The notes under the pieces: model-generated
What the model saw: only the letters and a program-made list of their open reading frames with translations
What the model was told of the DNA's origin: nothing
The model's database searches: none
Assembly (NCBI GenBank): GCA_964530625.1
Contig: CAZHAK010000006.1
Span: 79,401-143,400, forward strand
Origin: JABWCQ01 sp964530625
GTDB taxonomy: Bacteria; Electryoneota; RPQS01
Reading direction: 5' to 3'
DNA: 64,000 nucleotides
In this document: in pieces, positions 1 through 7,255 of the stretch
How positions within the stretch are numbered: the first letter of the stretch is position 1
How the letters are laid out: each line of letters starts with the position of its first letter
Made by a program: the position numbers and the translations under genes

Positions 1-1
1 A

Positions 2-283
2 CGCTATCGTGTTACTGACCTTGGTAAACAATTAATGAGCAAATATCCAGTAGCACTTGAAAAACGTCTTAGTCTACTTGATAAAGCTGCTGATTTTGTC
101 GGAAAACAAGGTGCAGGAGACCTTGAAAGAATTTCAACTGCGCTCTATCTGATTAATGACAATGACAAAGATTCAGACTCTGGAATTGCGAAAAGGTTAA
201 TTGAAATCAAGCCACATATCACAGAGAAAGCTGCTCTCGATGCTGTTCGCGAAATGCGAAAAGCATTAGGTGCGATTTCGTAG
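2..283 (+). CDS. C-terminal part of an unrecognised protein, cut by the left edge
   Basis: The frame is open from the first bases of the window; 93 codons are visible, ending in TAG. An internal ATG at 35 could start an 82-residue product, but the open frame upstream (RYRVTDLGKQL) continues sensibly and looks like the wing of a winged-helix domain (Y-x-V-T-x-L-G). I therefore read it as the end of a longer gene. The rest is helical and charged (KAALDAVREMRKAL near the end). Base use is clearly more AT-rich than in the genes that follow, which may mark transferred DNA. A strong hairpin terminator follows at 341. A SocA/Panacea-type or other accessory regulator is possible, but no family can be assigned from this fragment. 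Confidence 0.5.
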   Translation, partial: RYRVTDLGKQLMSKYPVALEKRLSLLDKAADFVGKQGAGDLERISTALYLINDNDKDSDSGIAKRLIEIKPHITEKAALDAVREMRKALGAIS

Positions 284-340
284 TTACTGAGTCAAAGCAT
301 AGAGTTCTGAAGTCTTACAGTTGATTGTAAAGTGATCGTG

Positions 341-367
341 CGCCGCCATCAGGCGGCGTTCGTTTTG
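341..367 (+). terminator. Rho-independent terminator after the left-edge gene
   Basis: A perfect 7-bp GC stem (CGCCGCC / GGCGGCG) with an ATCA loop is followed by TTCGTTTTG. It lies 57 bases after the stop of the left-edge gene and before the transporter. A hairpin with the same stem recurs at 2190. Confidence 0.7.
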
Positions 368-392
368 CCCTATTATCTTTTAGAATCCTCCC

Positions 393-1355
393 TTGACTTC
401 CGTTCCGCATCTTGGTGAATTGCTGGCGCTGCTGACTGCTGTGATGTGGGCGGTGGCGGTGATCTTTTTTAAGAAGAGCGGCGAGACGGTGCATCCGTTC
501 GCGCTGAATCTGTTCAAGAGCGTGCTGGGCGGAGTGCTGATTCTGGCGACCATTTGGTTGATGTACGGGATTGAGTTGCCGCAGATGCCGCGGCGCGATC
601 TGCTGCTTCTGCTGGCGAGTGGAGCTTTGGGTATCGGTATCGCGGATACGCTGTTCTTCAAGATGCTCAACCGGCTGGGAGCGGCGCTGACTTCGATTGT
701 GGACTGTCTCTATAGTCCGATGGTGATTCTGGCGGCGATGATTTGGCTGGGTGAAACGCTTAGTGTGATTCAGGTGGTGGGTGTGGCGTTGATTATCTCG
801 GCGGTTTTGGAGGCGGTTTGGGTGCCGAGGAAGGCCCCCCCTAGCCCCCCCGTGAACGGAGGGGGATCAGAGACCCCCCCTGGCCCCCCTGCGCAGTGCG
901 GAGGGGGAGCGGACAGGAAGCATGTTTGGGTGGGAGTGCTTTGGGGAGTGGCGGCGATGGCTTGTATGGCGCTGAGTATTGTGATTATGAAGCCGATGTT
1001 TGAACGCTATTCGCTGCTGTGGGTGATGGAGTATCGGCTTGCGGGTGGTTTGCTGATGCTGGCGGTTATCTTTCCGCTCTTGCGGGAACGCCGGGCGATT
1101 TTGCGCTCGCTGTCCGTGAGAAAAGGGTGGGGGTTTACGTTCGGGGGAGCGTTTATCGGGCAGTATCTGGCGCTGCTTTTGTGGGCGGCAGGAATCAAGT
1201 TTACGCAGGCATCGCTGGCCGCCGCCATTAATCAGACAAGCAACGTGTTTGTGTTTGTGCTGGCGGGTGTGTTTTTGAAAGAGCGGCTGACGAAGAAGAG
1301 GATTATCGGGATTGCGCTGGCGATTGTGGGGGTGTATCTGGTGACGTTTGGTTGA
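393..1355 (+). CDS. EamA/DMT-family inner-membrane transporter
   Basis: A 320-residue protein with about ten hydrophobic segments arranged as two EamA repeats, each with the usual mix of Gly, Ala and Leu plus a Trp near the first helix. This is the layout of drug/metabolite-superfamily exporters. The substrate cannot be told. The start is a TTG at 393; no good ribosome binding site is visible, so the true start may differ by a few codons. Between the two repeats (about residues 147-176) is a Pro/Gly-rich linker with two PPxPP-type runs. It is encoded by two tandem copies of the C-run/G-run palindromic repeat inserted in frame, and is probably tolerated because it falls in the cytoplasmic loop between the halves. 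The gene ends directly at another copy of the repeat. Confidence 0.88.
   Translation: MTSVPHLGELLALLTAVMWAVAVIFFKKSGETVHPFALNLFKSVLGGVLILATIWLMYGIELPQMPRRDLLLLLASGALGIGIADTLFFKMLNRLGAALTSIVDCLYSPMVILAAMIWLGETLSVIQVVGVALIISAVLEAVWVPRKAPPSPPVNGGGSETPPGPPAQCGGGADRKHVWVGVLWGVAAMACMALSIVIMKPMFERYSLLWVMEYRLAGGLLMLAVIFPLLRERRAILRSLSVRKGWGFTFGGAFIGQYLALLLWAAGIKFTQASLAAAINQTSNVFVFVLAGVFLKERLTKKRIIGIALAIVGVYLVTFG
835..908. repeat. Two tandem C-run/G-run palindromic repeats inside the transporter gene
   Basis: Two units (835-866 and 873-908) each read as a C-run, a short spacer, a second C-run, then a GGAGGGGG-type arm, so each can fold back on itself. They lie in frame in the transporter gene and encode its Pro/Gly-rich linker. 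Related elements lie at 1358, 2284 and 61415, and perhaps at 63437. Confidence 0.75.
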
Positions 1356-1357
1356 TT

Positions 1358-1408
1358 GACCCCCTAACCCCCAAGAGGGCTTGATGAGCACTCGACCGGG
1401 GGGAAATT
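1358..1408. repeat. C-run/G-run palindromic repeat after the transporter
   Basis: GACCCCCTAACCCCC, a 26-base middle segment, then CCGGGGGGAAATT. It begins two bases after the transporter stop codon. It matches the element at 2284 in both arms, including the GACCCCC start and the GGGGGGAAAT end, with a longer middle. Confidence 0.7.
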
Positions 1409-1460
1409 GAAGATACAAGACCTCTTGACCCTTTCTTGGTGGAGACATATGTCGACAAAG

Positions 1461-1489
1461 TTGATAAATACTATCTAATTTGCTATGTT
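1461..1489 (+). promoter_or_regulatory. Possible promoter for the small secreted protein
   Basis: TTGATA and TATGTT are separated by 17 bases, about 35 bases upstream of the chosen ATG. A second possible -10 (TCTAAT at 1474) lies in the same AT-rich patch, so the exact start of transcription is uncertain. Confidence 0.4.
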
Positions 1490-1522
1490 GTTGCTAATCT
1501 TTCACCAAACAGGAGCAGGACG

Positions 1523-2032
1523 ATGAGGAAAACAGGCAGATTATTGGTCGTGACGGCGACACTTCTCTTCACACTCGTGGCAGTGGCGATTGCCGCACCG
1601 CCCGCGATTGAAGGTACCTACAAGCTGAAATCCCGCACGCTGGCTGACGGCACGGTGATCGGCGAGGAAGCGCTTCACGGAGTGCTGAGCTTGTCCGGTG
1701 GCTTGAGCAATTTCAATGTCGGCTGGGCGGATCCCAGCGGCAAGCACTTCTCTTACTCGAAAATTTCCACCTACACGCTGACGGAAACAGACTACACCGA
1801 GACAGTGCTGTTCAGCATTATGAACGATGAAATCGGCGTCATGGCGGACGGAAAGCCCACGAACGGCCCGGTCTACACGATGAACGAGACCAAGACCGTT
1901 CCGATTGCCGTGGACGGCAGCAAGACGACGATTAATATGCCGTTTGATCCTCCGACGCTGGTGTTCGACGGCGACAAGATGGTTGGGACCATTGAAGGCG
2001 TGTTTGTGGATACTTGGGCTAAGGTGAAATAA
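1523..2032 (+). CDS. Small secreted protein, possibly lipocalin-like
   Basis: A 169-residue protein. The ATG at 1523 is chosen because AGGAGCAGGA sits just before it and because it opens a typical signal peptide (MRKTGRLLVV, a hydrophobic core, then AIAA just before the mature APPAIEGTYKL). The mature part is rich in short beta-strand patterns and begins with I-E-G-T-Y-K-L-K-S, the kind of opening strand seen in lipocalin-like barrels. No catalytic motif or Cys was noticed. It is probably periplasmic or exported. It is a single-gene unit with its own promoter-like region and terminator. The function is unknown and the lipocalin reading is only a resemblance. Confidence 0.75.
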   Translation: MRKTGRLLVVTATLLFTLVAVAIAAPPAIEGTYKLKSRTLADGTVIGEEALHGVLSLSGGLSNFNVGWADPSGKHFSYSKISTYTLTETDYTETVLFSIMNDEIGVMADGKPTNGPVYTMNETKTVPIAVDGSKTTINMPFDPPTLVFDGDKMVGTIEGVFVDTWAKVK

Positions 2033-2058
2033 CATCTTTGGCTACGGTTGGTTTTTGG

Positions 2059-2090
2059 AAAGCCCCTGACGATTGTCGGGGCTTTTTCTT
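2059..2090 (+). terminator. Rho-independent terminator of the small secreted protein gene
   Basis: AAAGCCCCTGAC / GTCGGGGCTTT stem with one bulged base, followed directly by a T-rich tail, 26 bases after the stop codon. Confidence 0.85.
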
Positions 2091-2140
2091 GGGGGAATCT
2101 CAGAGCTTTCGCGCCAGCGCAAGGGCCGCTTCTCAAGCGG

Positions 2141-2169
2141 TTGATTTTCCGCTCAAAATCGTGCATATT
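2141..2169 (+). promoter_or_regulatory. Possible aspS promoter
   Basis: TTGATT and CATATT are separated by 17 bases. Transcription from here would run through the hairpin at 2190 before reaching aspS. Confidence 0.35.
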
Positions 2170-2189
2170 GTTCCTGAACGCATGACCTG

Positions 2190-2216
2190 CGCCGCCTGTT
2201 GGGCGGCGCGTTTATT
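2190..2216 (+). terminator. Terminator-like or attenuator hairpin ahead of aspS
   Basis: A CGCCGCC / GGCGGCG stem around TGTTG is followed by CGTTTATTT. The stem is identical to the terminator at 341. No gene ends immediately upstream, because the secreted-protein gene already has its own terminator at 2059. It may therefore act in the aspS leader, or be a repeated element. Confidence 0.45.
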
Positions 2217-2283
2217 TCCAGCGCGGGCGCTGGACCCAGTGCGCTGCCGCAAAAGCCTGGAGATATCGGTATTACAATAGTTT

Positions 2284-2320
2284 GACCCCCCTTTATCCCC
2301 CCGGAGGACCGGGGGGAAAT
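2284..2320. repeat. C-run/G-run palindromic repeat abutting the aspS start
   Basis: GACCCCCC, TTTAT, CCCCCC, GGAGGACC, GGGGGG, then AAAT directly before the ATG of aspS. The element is self-complementary and appears to contribute the purine-rich stretch (GGAGG at 2303) in front of aspS. Confidence 0.75.
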
Positions 2321-4111
2321 ATGAAGAAAAGACTTATGACTACGAGAACGCATACTTGCGGGGAAGTCCGCAAAACTGATGATGGCAAGACCGTGGTTTT
2401 GCAAGGCTGGGTGGCGCGGGCGCGTGACCTTGGCGGGCTGGTGTTCATTGATTTGCGCGACCGCTATGGCAAGACGCAGGTGGTGGTGCAGCCGGAAGAC
2501 TCGGCCACTGTCGCGAAACTTGCACACGAGCTTAAGAACGAGTGGGTGATTGAGATTCAGGGGAAGGTGCGGACGCGGCCAGAGGGAATGATCAACGCCG
2601 ATTTGCCGACGGGTGAAGTGGAAGTCGTGGCGACCTCGATTGAAGTCTTGAACCGCTGTCCGGAACTGCCGTTCCAAATCGAAGGAGCCGAGAAAGCTTC
2701 CGACGAACTGCGGCTGAAGTATCGCTATCTGGATTTGCGCCGGAACGAATTGCAAGACGTGCTGATTTTGCGGCATAAAGTTTCGAACATCACGCGCGCG
2801 CATTTTACGGAACTCGGGTTTATCGAAGTGGAAACGCCGTGTTTGGTGAAGAGCACTCCGGAAGGTGCGCGCGACTATCTTGTGCCGTCGCGAGTGTTTC
2901 CGCATCAGTTTTACGCGCTGCCGCAATCGCCGCAGATTTACAAGCAGATTCTGATGGTCGCGGGATTTGATAAATATTTTCAGATTTGTAAATGTTTTCG
3001 TGACGAAGATCTGCGCAGTGACCGCCAGCCGGAGTTTACGCAGATAGACGTCGAGATGTCTTTTGCCAATCGAGATATGGTGTTTGGTGTGGTGGAAGGT
3101 TTGTGGGTCAAAATCTTGCGTGAGATTTGGGGCGTGGATCTGCCGATGCCTTTGCCGCGACTGAAGTACAACGACTGCTTGGAAACCTACGGCTCGGATA
3201 AGCCGGACCTTCGCTATGATTTGAAGTTTGAGCATCTCACGGAGCTTGTGAAAGAGACTGATTTCCGGGTGATTCGCGGAGCGGTGGATGCGGGTGGAGT
3301 TGTTATTGGATTGAGAGTTCCGGGGCAGGGAGAAATTTCACGGAAGCAGTTTGGTGAAGTGGAAGAGCTTGCGAAGGCTGCGGGGTTGGGTGGAATTTTG
3401 CCGATTAAGATTTCTGCTGAAGGTTTGAGCGGAGTGTTGGTGGGTAAGGTTGATGAAGCCGTGCTTGCCAATGTCGTGAAGCAGCTTAAGGGTGAAGTCG
3501 GAGATTTACTCTTGTTGGCGGTGGGGAAGAAGAGTGATGTGCTGAAGGCTCTGGGTGTATTGAGAATAAAATTGGCCGAGCATTTCAAGCTGTTTGATCC
3601 GGCGGATCACCGCAAGGTCTCGATGTTTTGGGTGGTGGATTTTCCGCTGTTTGAACGCGATGAAGAGACGGGCGAAGTTTGGCCCGCGCATCATCCGTTC
3701 ACGGGATTTCATCCGGACGATTCGCACATGCTGGACAGCGAGCCGTGGAACGTGCGCTCGACCTCGTATGACCTGGTGATGAACGGCAACGAGCTTTTGT
3801 CGGGTTCGATTCGTATTCATGATCCGGTTCAGCAGGCGAAGATTTTCAAGATGCTGGGGATTTCGGACGAAGATGCCAAGATGCGGTTCGGGTTCCTGGT
3901 GGATGCGCTGAAGTACGGCGCGCCTCCGATGGGAGGCTTTGCCCTCGGTTTTGACCGGATGATTATGGTTCTTACGAACCGGCCCATCCGGGACGTTATT
4001 GCCTTCCCCAAGACCACGTTGGCGCAGTCGCTGATGGATGGAAGTCCCTCGCCGGTGGAAGCTAAGCTCTTGAAAGACTTGAATATCGCTCTGCTTCCGG
4101 CAAAATCGTGA
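2321..4111 (+). CDS. aspS: Aspartyl-tRNA synthetase
   Basis: Class II synthetase that charges tRNA-Asp with aspartate in the cytoplasm; 596 residues, normal for the bacterial type. In order it shows an N-terminal OB-fold anticodon-binding domain (TRTHTCGEV start, GWVARARDLGG), class II motif 2 (FRDEDLRSDRQPEFTQID), a GAD insertion in the middle third, and motif 3 near the end (GFALGFDRMIM). The open frame extends upstream to 2282, but those codons are the palindromic repeat and encode a Pro/Gly stretch alien to the family. I place the start at ATG 2321; ATG 2336 is equally acceptable. Whether the enzyme also charges tRNA-Asn cannot be judged here, as no gat genes are in view. Confidence 0.96.
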   Translation: MKKRLMTTRTHTCGEVRKTDDGKTVVLQGWVARARDLGGLVFIDLRDRYGKTQVVVQPEDSATVAKLAHELKNEWVIEIQGKVRTRPEGMINADLPTGEVEVVATSIEVLNRCPELPFQIEGAEKASDELRLKYRYLDLRRNELQDVLILRHKVSNITRAHFTELGFIEVETPCLVKSTPEGARDYLVPSRVFPHQFYALPQSPQIYKQILMVAGFDKYFQICKCFRDEDLRSDRQPEFTQIDVEMSFANRDMVFGVVEGLWVKILREIWGVDLPMPLPRLKYNDCLETYGSDKPDLRYDLKFEHLTELVKETDFRVIRGAVDAGGVVIGLRVPGQGEISRKQFGEVEELAKAAGLGGILPIKISAEGLSGVLVGKVDEAVLANVVKQLKGEVGDLLLLAVGKKSDVLKALGVLRIKLAEHFKLFDPADHRKVSMFWVVDFPLFERDEETGEVWPAHHPFTGFHPDDSHMLDSEPWNVRSTSYDLVMNGNELLSGSIRIHDPVQQAKIFKMLGISDEDAKMRFGFLVDALKYGAPPMGGFALGFDRMIMVLTNRPIRDVIAFPKTTLAQSLMDGSPSPVEAKLLKDLNIALLPAKS

Positions 4112-4222
4112 GGGTTGTAGTGGGCGGTTTTGCGTCGTTTCAACTGTCCCGAAGTCAATAATTCTTATAGTTCTAACAGTCTGCCGACCCGGGGGAGATT
4201 ATTTTTCACTGGGCGAGTTTCA

Positions 4223-4251
4223 TTGACAGGAGGCCTGCTTTTTGTTACATT
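4223..4251 (+). promoter_or_regulatory. Strong sigma-70-type promoter upstream of phoH
   Basis: TTGACA, a 17-base spacer, and TACATT. Transcription should start near 4258, leaving about 180 bases of untranslated leader before the phoH start. The leader contains the terminator at 4352. Confidence 0.7.
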
Positions 4252-4257
4252 TAGAAA

Positions 4258-4394
4258 GGTGGTCCGAATCGAAAAAGGAATATCCGGGTAACTTACCCAC
4301 CCACTGAGTGGAAAAGAATCGAAGTCAATTGTCAGAAATCATGCGTTCTCAGTACCTCCGCCGGGCTGTCCAGTCCGACGCGAGGTATTTTTTG
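4258..4394 (+). ncRNA. Candidate small RNA or structured leader upstream of phoH
   Basis: The segment between a near-consensus promoter and a good terminator holds no plausible reading frame. It has local structure: GGTGG near 4258 can pair with CCACC near 4300, GGGTAACTTACCC is a small palindrome, and the 3' end is the terminator hairpin. It matches no riboswitch or RNA I know (no B12 box, no SRP tetraloop pattern). It could be a free transcript of about 135 bases or an attenuated leader of the phoH operon. Confidence 0.4.
4352..4394 (+). terminator. Terminator or attenuator between promoter and phoH
   Basis: GTACCTC-CG-C-CGG pairs with CCG-A-CG-C-GAGGTAT (one mismatch and one bulge), with a 10-base loop, followed by a run of six T. 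It lies between the promoter at 4223 and phoH, so transcription must read through it or restart. Confidence 0.7.
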
Positions 4395-4435
4395 TGTAAT
4401 AAATCCAAGGAGATCCACCCCTGACTCACCGTTCT

Positions 4436-5509
4436 ATGGCTGAACAGGTCCCGCAGGACTTTATCGAGATTGTCGAGCTTCCCGTTGAGGAAGGAGTCTT
4501 AAGGCCGTTGCTGGGTCCGAATGATGAGAATCTGCGCTATTTGCAGCGCCATATTCAATCTAAAGTCACCGCCCGCCGCGAAAAGATTTTGATTCGCGGC
4601 ACTCAGACGGATAACTTGGAAGCTGTCGAGTTGATTATGGAGCTTGTGAATTTGACTCGCAAGCTCGGACAGTTATCCCGCGGTGACGTTGATCGCGTGC
4701 TGCACGTCGGCACGCCGGTGCGCGAGATGCACGCCGATCCGGACGCGCCATTCGCCGCGATGTTCCGCACGGGTGACCGCAGTTTCAAACCGCGGACAAG
4801 CGGACAGAATGAGTACTGGGAAGCAATACAACGAAGCGATTTAACCTTCGCGTTCGGTCCTGCCGGCACGGGCAAGACTTTTATTGCGGTGGTGTGTGCC
4901 GTGCAGATGTTTCAATTGGGGAAGTTTGATCGCATCGTGCTGGTGCGGCCCGTGGTGGAAGCGGGGGAGAGCTTAGGCTTTTTGCCCGGGGATGTGCGCG
5001 AGAAAGTCGATCCGTATTTTCGTCCGTTGTACGACGCGCTGATGAAAATGATTCCGGGTGACCGATTGCGCAAGCTGCTCGACCGTCAGATTATCGAGAT
5101 TGCTCCGCTGGCCTATATGCGTGGCCGTACGCTGGACAACGCGTTTCTGATTATGGACGAAGCGCAGAACACGACCGCCGGACAGATGAAGATGTTTTTG
5201 ACGCGCTTGGGTGAAAACTCGAAAGCGGTCATCACCGGCGACCTGACACAGATTGACTTGCCGCGCAAGAGTGACAGCGGACTATTGGGAATTGAACATA
5301 TTCTCGAAGGCATTGAAGGAATCGAGTTTGTTAAATTGAAAAACTCCGATGTCGTGCGCCACCCGCTCGTGGCTCGAATCGTCGGAGCTTACGATAAACT
5401 TTTGCAAAACACGGCGGATGCGAGCGGCGACGCAAAAAAAAGCGAAACAGGCGAAGACCTCGGCAAACTGCCCGAACAGGGCAACCCGGCCTCCACCTCA
5501 AATGACTGA
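4436..5509 (+). CDS. phoH: PhoH-family ATPase
   Basis: A 357-residue cytoplasmic P-loop ATPase of the PhoH/PhoL family, linked in other bacteria to RNA metabolism and almost always next to ybeY, as here. An N-terminal KH-like part (residues 20-75, with a V-T-A-R segment) precedes the PhoH domain. Walker A is GPAGTGKT (141-148) and Walker B is LIMDEAQN. The C-terminal tail (about 330-357) is polar and low-complexity. The chosen ATG lies 23 bases after AAGGAG, which is too far. An in-frame CTG at 4421 lies 8 bases from that site and would add LTHRS, so non-canonical initiation is possible. It is first gene of an overlapping operon; its last 8 bases overlap ybeY. Confidence 0.95.
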   Translation: MAEQVPQDFIEIVELPVEEGVLRPLLGPNDENLRYLQRHIQSKVTARREKILIRGTQTDNLEAVELIMELVNLTRKLGQLSRGDVDRVLHVGTPVREMHADPDAPFAAMFRTGDRSFKPRTSGQNEYWEAIQRSDLTFAFGPAGTGKTFIAVVCAVQMFQLGKFDRIVLVRPVVEAGESLGFLPGDVREKVDPYFRPLYDALMKMIPGDRLRKLLDRQIIEIAPLAYMRGRTLDNAFLIMDEAQNTTAGQMKMFLTRLGENSKAVITGDLTQIDLPRKSDSGLLGIEHILEGIEGIEFVKLKNSDVVRHPLVARIVGAYDKLLQNTADASGDAKKSETGEDLGKLPEQGNPASTSND

Positions 5510-5960
5510 TCAACCTCCCCCTCGCAGGCGTGCGCGAGGAACTCTTGAATTCTATTCTGAGATTCCCCGTGCGCGCGTGCGTAAAGACTACGCGCTGGCT
5601 TGCGCAAGCATCGCCATGCGCAAAGTTTCCCATTCCGTCGGCACCATTCGATTCGTGCTCGTTAACGACCGCAAGATGGCGAAACTGCATCGTGAGTTTC
5701 TGAATCTGCGCGGCACGACGGACGTGATGACCTTCAATCTCACCGATCCGGGCGCGGCTTTGGAAGGCGAAGTTTATATCTGCCTCGATCAAGCCCGCCG
5801 GCAAGCGAAAGAGTATCGCGTTCCCCTGTATCAGGAAGTCGCGCGCTTGGCAGCACACGGTGTTCTGCATCTGGCAGGCTTGGACGATCGCACGGACTCC
5901 GGACGGGCACGCATGCGGCGCTATGAAGACCGCGCACTTAAGATGGGGAGCGCAGCATGA
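5502..5960 (+). CDS. ybeY: Endoribonuclease YbeY (16S rRNA maturation)
   Basis: A 152-residue zinc-dependent RNase acting in 16S rRNA 3'-end processing and ribosome quality control. The frame is open upstream inside phoH, but the ATG at 5502, overlapping the phoH stop by 8 bases, gives the usual length. Signature elements are L-R-G-T-T-D-V-M-T-F-N in the middle, EGEVYI, and the metal motif HGVLHLAGLDD near the C-terminus. The first two His ligands are present. The third position, a His in the E. coli type (GYDH), is replaced here; a nearby Asp may serve, as in Bacteroidota versions. The stop overlaps the next start (ATGA), so translation is probably coupled. Confidence 0.93.
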   Translation: MTDQPPPRRRARGTLEFYSEIPRARVRKDYALACASIAMRKVSHSVGTIRFVLVNDRKMAKLHREFLNLRGTTDVMTFNLTDPGAALEGEVYICLDQARRQAKEYRVPLYQEVARLAAHGVLHLAGLDDRTDSGRARMRRYEDRALKMGSAA

Positions 5961-7255
5961 TTGACTCATACTTAGTGTGGAGCTTCATCGCGTTTTGCGG
6001 CCTGATATTCTTTTCGGCACTCTTCTCAGCCTCGGAGACCGCGCTCTTTTCATTGACTCGCTCGCAAATCAGCGAAATTCTTAGCGGCGCAAGCGACGAC
6101 AGCCGCGCGCGCATCTTAGGCAAACTTTTGCAGGACGCGCGCAAACTGCTGATTACGCTGCTGACGGGGAACACGATCGTCAATATCATGGCGGCGACGG
6201 TCGCGGCTTTAGCAACCTCGCGGATCGTCAATCAGTTTGCCGTCGGCGACTGGGTAGTCTATGTGGTTCAGGGCATTATCGTCACTCTGGTCATTCTCGT
6301 GTTCGCGGAAATTTTGCCGAAGTTTGTGGCGGTGCGGAATCCGCTGAAGCTGTCTTTGATTATCGCCGGGCCGTTGACGCTTATTAGTGTGCTGCTTTCG
6401 CCCTTGACGATGTTGATCACTCCCGTCGCAGACGGCATCGCGCGCTCGCTCGGAGTTGAAAAGAAAAAGCTATGGATCTCCGAAGAGGAGATCAAGACTC
6501 TGCTCGAAGTCGGTGAGGAGCATGGTGCGCTTGAGAAAACCGAGCGCGATATGATCCACTCCATTTTTGAATTGGGTGAAATCTCCGTCAGGGAGATTAT
6601 GGTACCGCGGACGGACATGATCGCGATTGAGGTCAATACTCCACTTGCGAAAGTGCTGGAGATTCTGCGGAAATGCGGGCACTCGCGACTGCCGGTCTTT
6701 GAAGAACGGATTGACAATGTCATTGGTATTCTGCACGCGAAGGATCTGATGACGTCGTATCCCTTCAAGGAAGAGATTGACTTGAAGAAGATTATTCGCG
6801 CCGCGCACTTCGTGCCGGAAGCCAAGACGATCGACGAATTGCTGAAGCAGTTTCAGGAGCAGCGCGTGCATATGTCTATTGCCGTGGACGAGTACGGCGG
6901 CACCGCGGGGCTTGTGACTTTGGAAGACGTGATTGAAGAAATCGTCGGCGAAATACAGGATGAGCACGACGCCGAGCGCGCGCTGTGGGTACGGGTCGAC
7001 GAGAACACCGTGTTGATTGACGCCAAGCTCGATGTGGAAACGGTCAACGAGGTTTTGGAAGACGACGTGATTCCCGTGGAAGACGACTTCGATACGCTGG
7101 GCGGATTTCTGCTTGCTGAGATAGGCGACTTCCCCGAAGCGCATACACAAATTGAATATCATAACTACGACTTTATCGTTGAAGAAGTCCGGCATCACCG
7201 TTTGGGTCGTATTCGCATTGTTCGCCATCAAGCTATTGCAAACTCCTCTGAATGA
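5957..7255 (+). CDS. CNNM/CorC-type transporter (DUF21, CBS pair, CorC_HlyC)
   Basis: A 432-residue inner-membrane protein with three or four transmembrane segments in the N-terminal DUF21/CNNM domain (about residues 1-190, opening FCGLIFFSALFSASETALFSL). A pair of CBS domains follows (about 205-325, with V-P-R-T-D-M-I and DEYGGTAGLVTLED), then a C-terminal CorC_HlyC domain (about 340-420, D-D-F-D-T-L-G-G). Members are linked to Mg2+/Co2+ export, and older annotations call them hemolysin-like. The Bacteroidota gliding-associated GldE belongs to the same family, which may matter given the T9SS-type genes in this window. It overlaps both neighbours by 4 bases. Confidence 0.92.
   Translation: MIDSYLVWSFIAFCGLIFFSALFSASETALFSLTRSQISEILSGASDDSRARILGKLLQDARKLLITLLTGNTIVNIMAATVAALATSRIVNQFAVGDWVVYVVQGIIVTLVILVFAEILPKFVAVRNPLKLSLIIAGPLTLISVLLSPLTMLITPVADGIARSLGVEKKKLWISEEEIKTLLEVGEEHGALEKTERDMIHSIFELGEISVREIMVPRTDMIAIEVNTPLAKVLEILRKCGHSRLPVFEERIDNVIGILHAKDLMTSYPFKEEIDLKKIIRAAHFVPEAKTIDELLKQFQEQRVHMSIAVDEYGGTAGLVTLEDVIEEIVGEIQDEHDAERALWVRVDENTVLIDAKLDVETVNEVLEDDVIPVEDDFDTLGGFLLAEIGDFPEAHTQIEYHNYDFIVEEVRHHRLGRIRIVRHQAIANSSE

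Noticed and set aside
2153..3235. 360-codon minus-strand frame opposite aspS
   Set aside because: Shadow of aspS with an Arg/His/Gln-rich translation and no family features.
4258..4394. Cobalamin riboswitch, SRP RNA or 6S RNA upstream of phoH
   Set aside because: No B12 box, no SRP tetraloop motif and no 6S-type long bulged duplex could be traced, so I leave it as an unnamed candidate RNA.
5349..5501. Upstream extension of ybeY inside phoH
   Set aside because: It would add 51 residues absent from YbeY proteins; ATG 5502 gives the normal length.
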